Of a DNA stretch of 64,000 bases, positions 15,688 to 23,657 are shown in pieces. The position numbers were made by a program, and so were the translations under genes. Position 1 is the stretch's first letter. The number at the start of each line of letters is the position of its first letter. Under the pieces are notes generated by a model. That model worked only from the letters and a program-made list of their open reading frames with translations, had not been told where the DNA came from and did not search any database. Source of the stretch: Brachybacterium timonense (GTDB lineage: Bacteria > Actinomycetota > Actinomycetes > Actinomycetales > Dermabacteraceae); NCBI RefSeq assembly GCF_900258505.1, contig NZ_LT984895.1, forward strand, positions 679,123-743,122. The letters run 5' to 3'.

Positions 15688-16950
15688 ATGATCGATCTGC
15701 GGCAGCTGCGAGAGAATCCGGACCGGGTCCGCGAGGCCCAGCGTGCGCGGCGGCGTGACCCTGCTGTGGTTGACGCCGTGCTCGCGGCCGACGAGACGTG
15801 GCGGGAGTCCACCGCGGCGTTCGAAAGCAAGCGCGCGGAGCAGAAGACTCGTGGCAAGGATGTCGCCAAGGCCCAGGGCGAGGAGAAGCAGGCTCTGCTG
15901 GCCGAAGTCAAGGAGCTCGCCGCCGAGGTGAAGCAGCTCGAGGCGAAGACCCAGGAGGTGCTCGCCGAGCGTGACCGGCTGCTGCGCACCATCCCGAACA
16001 TCGCCGAGGGCGCCCCCGAAGGCCTCGAGGAGGACTTCGCGGTGCTCGAGACCGTCGGCGAGACACCGACTTTCGACTTCCCCGTCAAGGATCACCTCGA
16101 GCTCGCCGAAGGGCTGCGCGCCATCGATATGCAGCGCGGCGCGAAGGTCTCCGGTGCCCGGTTCTACTTCCTCACCGGCGTGGGTGCCCAGCTTGAGCTG
16201 GCGCTGCTGAACGCCGCCATGGAGCAGGCGGCCTCCTACGGGTTCACCCCGATGATCACCCCGACCCTCGTGCTGCCCGAGACGATGGACGGCACCGGCT
16301 TCCTGGGGGAGCACGCCGACGAGGTCTATCACCTGGACAAGGACGATGACCTGTACCTGGTGGGCACGAGCGAGGTGGCCCTGGCCGGCTACCACAGCGG
16401 TGAGGTGCTCGACCTCAGCGACGGCCCGATCCGCTACGCCGGCTGGTCGGCCTGCTATCGGCGTGAGGCCGGCAGCTACGGCCGCGACACCCGCGGCATC
16501 ATCCGCGTGCACCAGTTCCACAAGGTGGAGATGTTCTCCTACTGCACCCTCGAGGAATCCTACGAGGAGCACGAGCGGCTGCTTGCGTGGGAACGGGAGA
16601 TGCTGGCACGTGTGGACCTGCCGTACCGCATCATCGACACCGCCGCCGGCGACCTGGGCACCTCAGCCGCCCGCAAGTTCGACTGTGAAGCGTGGATGCC
16701 CAGCCAGAACACCTACCGAGAGCTGACCTCCACCTCGAACTGCACCCAGTTCCAGGCCCGTCGCCTGAATATCCGCGAGCGCACGGAGGACGGGCTGCGT
16801 CCGGTTGCCACGCTCAACGGCACATTGGCCACCACCCGGTGGATCGCGGCGATTCTTGAGAACCACCAGCAGGCTGATGGCTCTGTCCGCGTGCCGGAGG
16901 GGCTGCAGCGATTCCTGGGCGGCCGCGAGGTGTTCGAGGTCCTCTCCTGA
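15688..16950 (+). CDS. serS: Seryl-tRNA synthetase
   Basis: 420 residues, the usual length. It charges tRNA-Ser (and tRNA-Sec where present). The N-terminal [18 protein letters not shown] and a long coiled-coil arm (about 25-105) contact the class II tRNA variable arm. Class II synthetase motifs follow: motif 2 [12 protein letters not shown] and motif 3 [15 protein letters not shown] with [18 protein letters not shown]. Two tRNA-Ser genes, its substrates, lie at 20.6 and 30.4 kb in this window. Confidence 0.97.
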   Translation: MIDLRQLRENPDRVREAQRARRRDPAVVDAVLAADETWRESTAAFESKRAEQKTRGKDVAKAQGEEKQALLAEVKELAAEVKQLEAKTQEVLAERDRLLRTIPNIAEGAPEGLEEDFAVLETVGETPTFDFPVKDHLELAEGLRAIDMQRGAKVSGARFYFLTGVGAQLELALLNAAMEQAASYGFTPMITPTLVLPETMDGTGFLGEHADEVYHLDKDDDLYLVGTSEVALAGYHSGEVLDLSDGPIRYAGWSACYRREAGSYGRDTRGIIRVHQFHKVEMFSYCTLEESYEEHERLLAWEREMLARVDLPYRIIDTAAGDLGTSAARKFDCEAWMPSQNTYRELTSTSNCTQFQARRLNIRERTEDGLRPVATLNGTLATTRWIAAILENHQQADGSVRVPEGLQRFLGGREVFEVLS

Positions 16951-17120
16951 GCCCCGCCGACAGCTCGAGGAGCCGCAGCACGCTGGGCGGCCGGCTCCGT
17001 CGTGCCCTGGCGGCCCTGCGTCATCGGCGGTTCCCCCGCCGGTCAGACGCCCCTGCCACACTGCCCGCTAGGGATACCGCCCAGCGCAGCCTGACCGATC
17101 TCGACGCCGCCCGCGACCGC

Positions 17121-17936
17121 GTGGCAGCTGCCCTGGAAGAGATCCCGGCCGGCGACGGGCCCCTGCTGATCGGCCTGGATGTCGACGGCACCCTCGTGGA
17201 CCACGACGGCGATATGACCGACGCTATGCGCGAAGCGCTGCGCCGTGCCGCCGACGAGCATGAAGTCGTGATCGCCACCGGCCGCTCTGTTGGCGCCACC
17301 GTGCCGATCGTGAAAGCCGCCGGTGTGCAGCATGGTTTCGCCGTGTGCTCCAACGGCGCCGTCACCCTGGGCATCGAGAACGGCGAGCATCGCGTGATCG
17401 CGACCCGCAGCTTCCAGCCCGGGCAGGCGCTCGCCACACTGCGGGAGGTCGCCCCCGATGCGCACTACGCCGTGGAGATGGCCGACGGCACCTTCCACGC
17501 GACCCCCGGATTCCAGGACGCCAGCTTCGGCGTGCGTGCCATCGAGAACGACATCGAGGAACTCATGCAGCTGGAGGCCGTGCGCGTGGTGGTGCACGTA
17601 CCGGATCTCAGCCCGCAGGAGTTCAGCCGCGTGGTGGCCGAATCCGGCGTGCAGGGCGTCGAGTACGCGATCGGGTGGACGGCCTGGCTTGACATGGCAG
17701 CCCCTGGCATCTCGAAAGCCAGCGCCCTGGAGGAGATCCGCGCCGAGCTCGGCATCGACCGCGCCCGCACCGTGACAGTGGGTGACGGTTTCAACGACAC
17801 CGAGATGCTCCAGTGGGCTGGCGTCGGTGTGGCTATGGGCCAGGCGCCGCAGGGCGTGAAGGACAGTGCCGATGTGGTCACCGCCTCGGTGTACGACGAC
17901 GGCACGGTGATGGTGCTCGACGCGCTGCGGGCTTGA
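17121..17936 (+). CDS. HAD-superfamily (Cof-type) phosphatase
   Basis: 271 residues from GTG 17121. Motif I is GLDVDGTLVDHDG (nucleophile Asp), with a later Lys in ISKASALEEI and motif IV VGDGFNDTEML; the large cap between them marks the Cof/type IIB class, which dephosphorylates sugar phosphates and other small metabolites. The GTG has no obvious ribosome-binding site. The frame stays open back to the serS stop, and a CTG at 16947, overlapping the serS TGA and seven bases after GAGG, could add 58 residues of Arg-rich sequence. It follows serS on the same strand and is probably co-transcribed. Confidence 0.8.
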   Translation: MAAALEEIPAGDGPLLIGLDVDGTLVDHDGDMTDAMREALRRAADEHEVVIATGRSVGATVPIVKAAGVQHGFAVCSNGAVTLGIENGEHRVIATRSFQPGQALATLREVAPDAHYAVEMADGTFHATPGFQDASFGVRAIENDIEELMQLEAVRVVVHVPDLSPQEFSRVVAESGVQGVEYAIGWTAWLDMAAPGISKASALEEIRAELGIDRARTVTVGDGFNDTEMLQWAGVGVAMGQAPQGVKDSADVVTASVYDDGTVMVLDALRA

Positions 17937-17972
17937 GCCGCCGGTTGAGCTGCAGGCCCGAACCGCGCGGCG

Positions 17973-19358
17973 TCAGCCGACGAACAGCGAGAACAGAAGC
18001 ACCATTCCCAGACCCACCAGGGAGTTGCAGAGCTGCAGCAGCCCCCACGTCTTCAGTGTGTCCTTGACGGAGAGGCCGAAGTAGCCCTTGAACAGCCAGA
18101 ACGACGCATCGTTGATGTGGGTCAGTGTGTTGGAACCGGCGGCGGTGGCCATGACCAGAAGGGCCGGGTCGATCCCGGCGGTCATCGCACCGGTGGCCGG
18201 ATCCATCACCGCGGCGGAGATGATCCCGGCGGCGGTCATTGCGGAGACGACGCCCTGACCGGTGGCCAGACGGATCAGCACGGTGATGAGCCACGCCATG
18301 ATGTAGGGATTGGCGGAGGTGCCGGTCATCAAGCTGCCGATGAAGTCACCGATGCCCGTGTCGATGATGACCTGCTTGAGGGCACCGCCGGCACCGATGA
18401 TCAGCACGACACCCGCGATAGCCTTCACAGCCTCCTCGAACTTGTCCATGACCCAGGAGAACGGCCGCTGTTGTCTCGTGCCGAACAGAACGAATGCGGC
18501 GAGCATGGCGATCGTGATGGCGACGGGCGACGAGCCGATGAAGTTCACGACGTCGTGCGCGAGGGTCCCCTCGGTGAGCCAGATGTTCGCGATGGTCGCA
18601 GTGATCATGATGATCGCGGGGATCAGCGGGGTCAGAATTGACACGAGGAAGCTCGGTCGCCGGTCGGCGGGGACCTCTTCGTCCTGTTGCATGATCGCGG
18701 GCACCGCATAGTCGAGATTGCCCAGGAAACGGGGAAGGACCCACCCGGTCACAGCCACGGTGGCGATGGCGATCGGGACGCCATAGATGTAGGTCATGCC
18801 GGTGTCGGCGTGATAGGCATCCACCAGGGCGACGGGGCCGGGCTGCGGCACGAACAGCGAGTGCGCGGTGGTGGTGGCGGCCACGGCAGGAATCGCCAGT
18901 TTCATGAACGGCATCTTCGCCTCGTGCGCCACGGCAATGATCAGCGGGGCCAGCACGATGAAGGCGACTTCGTAGAACATCGCCAGACCGAACACGGTGC
19001 CGGCCAGCACCATCGAGATTTTCACCCAGCGCAGGCCGAGCGTGGTGATCAGCGTCTGAGCGATCTGCGTGGCGGCTCCAGAGTCCACCATCAGCTTGCC
19101 GATCACCGCGCCGAACACCACGATGATGGCGAGAGACCCGAGGGTGGAACCGAAGCCGTTCTGGATCGTCATGAGCAGGGAACCCAGGGTGATCGAGTCA
19201 CCGGGGATCCAGCCTGCAGCGATCGACACCATCTCGCCGATGCCGATGAACAGCGCGGCGAGCAGCAGCGCCAGCATCGCGTTGAGCTTGTACCTCATGT
19301 TCAGAAAGAACATCAGGGCGATGCCGAGCACGATCCAGAGGATGTGCAACCACTCCAT
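17973..19358 (-). CDS. gntP: GntP-family gluconate:H+ symporter
   Basis: 461 residues with about 12 to 14 hydrophobic helices. [20 protein letters not shown], then [28 protein letters not shown] and [13 protein letters not shown] are characteristic of GntP permeases, which import gluconate or related sugar acids with protons. I prefer the ATG at 19358, which follows GGTGGGAATA; an ATG at 19373 lies within the upstream leader. No gluconokinase is adjacent, but the hexuronate genes at 20.7-29.4 kb suggest a wider sugar-acid region. Substrate may be gluconate, fructuronate or another aldonate. Confidence 0.88.
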   Translation of the reverse strand: MEWLHILWIVLGIALMFFLNMRYKLNAMLALLLAALFIGIGEMVSIAAGWIPGDSITLGSLLMTIQNGFGSTLGSLAIIVVFGAVIGKLMVDSGAATQIAQTLITTLGLRWVKISMVLAGTVFGLAMFYEVAFIVLAPLIIAVAHEAKMPFMKLAIPAVAATTTAHSLFVPQPGPVALVDAYHADTGMTYIYGVPIAIATVAVTGWVLPRFLGNLDYAVPAIMQQDEEVPADRRPSFLVSILTPLIPAIIMITATIANIWLTEGTLAHDVVNFIGSSPVAITIAMLAAFVLFGTRQQRPFSWVMDKFEEAVKAIAGVVLIIGAGGALKQVIIDTGIGDFIGSLMTGTSANPYIMAWLITVLIRLATGQGVVSAMTAAGIISAAVMDPATGAMTAGIDPALLVMATAAGSNTLTHINDASFWLFKGYFGLSVKDTLKTWGLLQLCNSLVGLGMVLLFSLFVG

Positions 19359-19544
19359 TATTCCCACCACCATTCGTCGTCGAACAGATCCCGGCGCCGA
19401 GCCGGACGGCGAGCGGGGACCGGGTGCGTCCGACCGATGCGGATCTGGGCCGACGATGGCCCGCGCGCCACTGTAGTGGTGCCAGGCTAGGGACGGTGCG
19501 CTGTCACGCCCAACACCAGGCCATCTGTTGCCGTCGAAGGATGA

Positions 19545-20507
19545 TCACCGCGCGACGCGCAGCACGACCTTCCCCAGGTGGCCACCGCGGGCGAGAACCT
19601 GATGCGCCTGGGCGGCCTGCACGAGGTCGAAGCGCTCCTGGATCGGGATACGGATGCTGCCGTCGGCCAGGAGGGGCCAGACGAGTTCGCGGGTGCGGTC
19701 CAGGATCTGCTTCTTCGCGGCGAGATCGAGGGACCGCAGAGTCGTGCCGATCACGCGTAAGCGTTTGACCATGAGCTGACCCACGGGAAGCTCCCCGGTG
19801 GGCCCGCCCAGTATGCCGATGATCACCAGCCGGCCGTCGGGGCGCAGACTGCGCACATTGCCCCTCAGCGCGGGACCGCCGATCATGTCGAGGATCACGT
19901 CGGCTCCACCATCGGCTCGTACCGCCTCGACCAGGTCGGTCTCGTGCCGGTTCCATACCCGATCGGCATGCAGGGCGCGCACCTGCTCGGCGGCATCCTC
20001 GGAGCCGACACTGGCGAGCACACGAGCACCGAGTCTGTGGGCGATCTGCACGGCGGCCGTTCCGATGCCGCCGCTGGCGCCGTGGATCAGCACCGTCTCA
20101 CCTGCCGTGAGGTGCGCCTCGATGACGAGGTTCGAGACGACGGTGGCGCACACCTCGATCACACCGGCAGCGTCGACGGGATCCATACCGCTCGGAACCG
20201 GCAGCAGCAGATCGGGATGCACTGCAACGGTCTCGGCGTAGCCGCCGCTTGGCAGAAGCGCCACCACCTGTTCGCCGGTGTCGCGGCGGCGGCCGCAGAC
20301 TTCGAGCCCCGGCAGATCCGAAGCGCCGGGCGGGGGAGGGTAGGAGCCGGAGACCTGCGCCAGATCGGCACGATTCACGCCGGCAGCGATGACATCGACC
20401 AGCACCTCACCGTCGCGTGGTGTCGGCTCGGGCCGCTCCTCGGGCACGAGTGTGTTCTCGGGGGAGATCGCCATGGCGCGCATGGGACCACCGTAATGCG
20501 CGGTCAT
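19545..20507 (-). CDS. NAD(P)H:quinone oxidoreductase-like medium-chain dehydrogenase
   Basis: 320 residues. It belongs to the zinc-independent quinone reductase branch of the MDR superfamily: GVNRADLAQVSGSYPPPPGA with SDLPGLEV, and the NADPH-binding LIHGASGGIGTAAVQIAHRLGA. The cysteines and histidines of the catalytic zinc site are absent. Such enzymes reduce quinones or enones using NADPH in the cytoplasm. ATG 20507 follows GAGG at eight bases; ATG 20483 (MRAMAIS) is the alternative and better matches typical homologue N-termini. Confidence 0.85.
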   Translation of the reverse strand: MTAHYGGPMRAMAISPENTLVPEERPEPTPRDGEVLVDVIAAGVNRADLAQVSGSYPPPPGASDLPGLEVCGRRRDTGEQVVALLPSGGYAETVAVHPDLLLPVPSGMDPVDAAGVIEVCATVVSNLVIEAHLTAGETVLIHGASGGIGTAAVQIAHRLGARVLASVGSEDAAEQVRALHADRVWNRHETDLVEAVRADGGADVILDMIGGPALRGNVRSLRPDGRLVIIGILGGPTGELPVGQLMVKRLRVIGTTLRSLDLAAKKQILDRTRELVWPLLADGSIRIPIQERFDLVQAAQAHQVLARGGHLGKVVLRVAR

Positions 20508-20552
20508 GAGGCAACCTCGGATACCCTAGACGTCGCTCCCTTCGGGGCAGCA

Positions 20553-20640
20553 GGAGGGTTGTCAGAGCGGCCGAATGAGATGGTCTTGAAAACCATTGTG
20601 CAGTAACCCTGTACCGCGGGTTCGAATCCCGCACCCTCCG
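20553..20640 (+). tRNA. tRNA-Ser (anticodon UGA)
   Basis: An 88-base class II tRNA. Acceptor arms GGAGGGT (20553-20559) and ACCCTCC (20633-20639) pair fully, with discriminator G20640. The anticodon loop CTTGAAA (20585-20591) is closed by ATGGT/ACCAT and presents TGA (20587-20589). A long variable arm and the T loop GGTTCGAATCC are present. CCA is not encoded. Confidence 0.97.
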
Positions 20641-20653
20641 CCGTGTGACCAGT

Positions 20654-20682
20654 GATGATGCTGCTTTGCGTGCAGCATCATC
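20654..20682. terminator. Hairpin between tRNA-Ser(UGA) and dctM
   Basis: Perfect 11-bp stem GATGATGCTGC/GCAGCATCATC (20654-20664 and 20672-20682) with a 7-base loop. It lies 13 bases after the tRNA and 10 bases beyond the stop of the convergent dctM gene, so it can act on both strands. No T-run is present. Confidence 0.7.
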
Positions 20683-20691
20683 CGTGCAGGA

Positions 20692-21996
20692 TCACTCGAG
20701 CGAGCCGGTGAGCCCCGGCAGCCACAGCGACAGCGCGGGCACGTACGCGATGAGGAACAGCAGTGCGATCAGCGCGGCGAAGAACGGCAGCAGGCGCGGC
20801 ACCACTCGTTCGATGCTCACCCCCGTGATGCCGGTGGAAACGAACAACACCGACCCGACCGGCGGGGTCATGGTGCCGATGCACATCGCCATGATCAGCA
20901 CCATGCCGAAGTGGACCGGGTCCATGCCCACGCTTTCTGCGATGGGCAGCATGATCGGGGTGAAGATGAGGATTGCCGGCGTGATGTCCAAGAACGTGCC
21001 CACGGCCAGCAGCACGATGAGCATCAGCGCGATCACCAGCGGCCCGGAGGACGCGACCGAGAGCATGGCGTCGGTGATCGCCCCGGGGATCCCGCTGAAC
21101 GCCATGATCCAGCTCATCGCACTGGATGCGGCCACGAGCAGCATCACCACGCCAGTGGCGCTCACGGTGTCGCGAATGATTCGCGCGATCGCCTCCCGGT
21201 CCAGTGCCCGGTAGATCAGGGAGAGCACCAGGCAGTACACGACGGCGACGGCTGCACCTTCGGTGGCGGTGAAGACGCCAGCCACGATGCCGCCGACCAC
21301 AATGATGATCAGCAGTAGCGAGGGGACGGCGCGCAGCAGCACAATGAGCCCCTGCCGTAGGCCGACGCCCGTGCCGCCACGCAGCCCCTGGCGCAGCGCG
21401 ATCACGGTCGCCACCGCGATCACCACGAGGCCCATGAGGATGCCGGGAACGTACCCGGCCATGAACAGCGCTGAGACAGACACGCCACCGGCGATGGTGG
21501 AGTAGACGATCGCTGCGGTGGTCGGCGGGATGAGCAGACCGGTGGACGCAGAGGAGACGTTCACCGCGGTCGAGAACGCCGGGTCATACCCTTCCTCCTC
21601 CTGCCGCCGGTGCAGGGTGCCACCGATCGCGGCAGCGGAAGCCACCGCAGACCCGGACAGGGCGCCGAACAACATATTCGCCACCACATTGGTGTGCGCA
21701 AGGGAGCCGGGCACACGACCGACGATCACGAGTGCCAGGTCGATCAGGCGACGCGCGATACCGCCGCTGTTCATGATGTTGCCGGCCAGGATGAACAGGG
21801 GGATCGCCAGCAGCGGGAAGCTCTCCACGCCGCCGGTCATCTGCTGTCCGAGAACGAACGTGGCGTCGCTCCAGCCGAGCACCGCGACGATGGTGACGAA
21901 GCTCGAGACACCGATCGCAATGGAGATCGGGACCGATGCGAACAGCAGCAGGAAGAACAGCCCGAACAGCAGAAGGGCAGCACCAAGGGCGCTCAT
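20692..21996 (-). CDS. dctM: TRAP transporter large permease (DctM)
   Basis: 434 residues with about 12 helices; the transport subunit of a sodium-driven tripartite sugar-acid or C4-dicarboxylate importer. SFPLLAIPLFILAGNIMNSG, SGSAVASAAAIGGTLHR and GLLIPPTTAAIVYS are the classic DctM signatures, and PPVGSVLFV occurs near the end. Its ATG overlaps the dctQ stop by four bases. It is the last gene of a dctP-dctQ-dctM run, transcribed leftward after the GH31 gene. Confidence 0.93.
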   Translation of the reverse strand: MSALGAALLLFGLFFLLLFASVPISIAIGVSSFVTIVAVLGWSDATFVLGQQMTGGVESFPLLAIPLFILAGNIMNSGGIARRLIDLALVIVGRVPGSLAHTNVVANMLFGALSGSAVASAAAIGGTLHRRQEEEGYDPAFSTAVNVSSASTGLLIPPTTAAIVYSTIAGGVSVSALFMAGYVPGILMGLVVIAVATVIALRQGLRGGTGVGLRQGLIVLLRAVPSLLLIIIVVGGIVAGVFTATEGAAVAVVYCLVLSLIYRALDREAIARIIRDTVSATGVVMLLVAASSAMSWIMAFSGIPGAITDAMLSVASSGPLVIALMLIVLLAVGTFLDITPAILIFTPIMLPIAESVGMDPVHFGMVLIMAMCIGTMTPPVGSVLFVSTGITGVSIERVVPRLLPFFAALIALLFLIAYVPALSLWLPGLTGSLE

Positions 21997-22592
21997 CGCT
22001 CACCCTCCGTTCGTGTCGCGGGGCGGATTTCGTCCGCCGTGGAGCGGGTATCGCCGGTGAGGGTGGAGGACCCGGTTGCGGGGGCCGCCTGCGCTGCCTC
22101 GGCTGCCGGGCTGCTCGTGCCGCCCGCCGACGGGTCCAGCAGGGCCGTGATCTGCGCAAGAGCGATCATCAGGCCGCTGATCGGGACGATCGCGTAGACG
22201 GCGCCGCGGGAGATGCCCAGCAGCGCCGACATATCGCCCAGCGAGGACAGCACCAGCATCACGCCGCCGACGCCGAGCACGAGCACGGCGAACAGCAGCA
22301 CGAGCACGTCCACGGCGCGGGTCAGTCCGCGCCGGGCGGGGGCTGACAAGCGGTCCGGAAGAATCGACAGCGCCATGTGCCGACGCTCGAGGAATGCGTA
22401 CGACGCCGCGAGGAAACTCGTCCAGATCAGGGCGTAGCGCACGAGCTCCTCGGTCCAGGCGGTGGGCTGGTTCAGCGCATAGCGTGTGACAATTTGGATC
22501 ATGACCAGCACGGTCATGAGTACAAGCAGCGCGCCCGCGCCCCACAGCAGGGCCGTGGCGAGGCCGCGGCGGATGGTTGCGATGCCTCTCAT
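21993..22592 (-). CDS. dctQ: TRAP transporter small permease (DctQ)
   Basis: 199 residues with four helices and the family pattern ALNQPTAWTEELVRYALIWT with SFLAASYAFLERRHMALSIL. It partners DctM in the membrane. The C-terminal 45 residues are an Ala/Thr-rich cytoplasmic tail longer than usual for the family. The stop overlaps dctM; 11 bases separate it from dctP. Confidence 0.9.
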   Translation of the reverse strand: MRGIATIRRGLATALLWGAGALLVLMTVLVMIQIVTRYALNQPTAWTEELVRYALIWTSFLAASYAFLERRHMALSILPDRLSAPARRGLTRAVDVLVLLFAVLVLGVGGVMLVLSSLGDMSALLGISRGAVYAIVPISGLMIALAQITALLDPSAGGTSSPAAEAAQAAPATGSSTLTGDTRSTADEIRPATRTEGER

Positions 22593-22603
22593 GTCAGCTC
22601 TCC

Positions 22604-23650
22604 TCAGCCTCGTGCCTGATCGATGATGGCCAGAACGTCGGCCACTTCGGGGAAGTCCGCACCGAACTCGTCGACCACCTCACGGGTTGCTTCCCGGAAG
22701 GCCTCCAGGTCGACGTCCTTGATGAACTCCACGCCCATCTCGGCCGCCGCGGAATAGGACTCCTCGATGCTGGTGGCCCAGTCCTTCTTGTGCTTCTCGG
22801 TGGCGGCTTGCGCGGCGTCCCGCAGAGTGGCACGGTCCTGCTCATCCAACCGCTCCCAGGCGGGTGTGCCGATGGTGAGCAGGTCGGGGATGCGCGTGTG
22901 CTCGGTCAGGGAGAAACACTTCGCTACTTCACCGTGCCCGGACTGGTCGAGCGCGGTCTCGTTCGATTCGGCGCCGTCGATCAGCCCGGTCTGCAGGGCG
23001 GTGTAGATGTCGCCGAAGGCCATGACGATCGGGGAAGCGCCCAGCGCGGACATCATCCGCACCTGCGTGCGCATGTCCTGGATACGGATCTTCAATCCGG
23101 CGGCGTCCGCCGGTGTACGCACCGGGGTGCTGCCGGTGTAGAAGGAGCGGGCGCCGGAGGTGAAATAGGTCAGTCCCAGCAGGCCAGCATCCTCATTCGA
23201 GGTGAAGAAGCTCTGCATGGCGTCGGAGTCGAGCGCCGCGTAATAGTGCTCCTCGGAATCGAACACGTAGGGCAGACCGAACGCGTGATAGCCCGGGTTC
23301 CAGGCGGCGAGCCCCGGTGAACCGACGCGGGTCATATCGACGATCCCTTGGCGCAGCTGGCCGAGCACCTGGGGTTCGCTGCCCAGCTGCCCGCTGTCGA
23401 ACATGGAGATCCGCAGCCGACCCTCGCTGCGCTCCTCCACCTCAGACGCGAAGGCGGCGAGGGCTTTCGACGTCACGTGCTGTGGATCGAGGCTGCTGGC
23501 CAGTGACAGCGTCAGCGGTGCGGCGCTGCTGGCGTCCGCGCTGGTCATCTGCCGGGAAGGGTCGCCGCAACTGGCGAGTGCCATCGACCCAAGGCCGACG
23601 GCACCAGCGAGCGCCAGAGCACGGCGCCGGGTGGGGAACGGGTAGTTCAT
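22604..23650 (-). CDS. dctP: TRAP transporter substrate-binding lipoprotein (DctP)
   Basis: 348 residues. A twin-arginine-like start (PTRRRALALAG) leads to a lipobox LASC with Cys28, so it is probably a membrane-anchored lipoprotein outside the cell, as expected for a Gram-positive TRAP system. GLKIRIQDMRTQVRMMSALG with ASPIVM carries the conserved carboxylate-binding Arg region, and SNETALDQSGHGEVAKCFSL resembles SBPs associated with uronic acid pathways. Linkage to uxaC and the UxuB-like gene suggests a glucuronate- or galacturonate-type ligand (inference). The gene lies seven bases after the GH31 stop. Confidence 0.9.
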   Translation of the reverse strand: MNYPFPTRRRALALAGAVGLGSMALASCGDPSRQMTSADASSAAPLTLSLASSLDPQHVTSKALAAFASEVEERSEGRLRISMFDSGQLGSEPQVLGQLRQGIVDMTRVGSPGLAAWNPGYHAFGLPYVFDSEEHYYAALDSDAMQSFFTSNEDAGLLGLTYFTSGARSFYTGSTPVRTPADAAGLKIRIQDMRTQVRMMSALGASPIVMAFGDIYTALQTGLIDGAESNETALDQSGHGEVAKCFSLTEHTRIPDLLTIGTPAWERLDEQDRATLRDAAQAATEKHKKDWATSIEESYSAAAEMGVEFIKDVDLEAFREATREVVDEFGADFPEVADVLAIIDQARG

Positions 23651-23657
23651 CGCAGTG

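Noticed and set aside
15544-16572. A 342-codon minus-strand frame
   Set aside because: Mostly antisense to serS, repetitive Gly/Leu/His composition, no start signal.
18117-19490. Two plus-strand frames full of His, Gly and Asp
   Set aside because: Antisense of the GntP gene; the His/Asp richness comes from hydrophobic codons read backwards.
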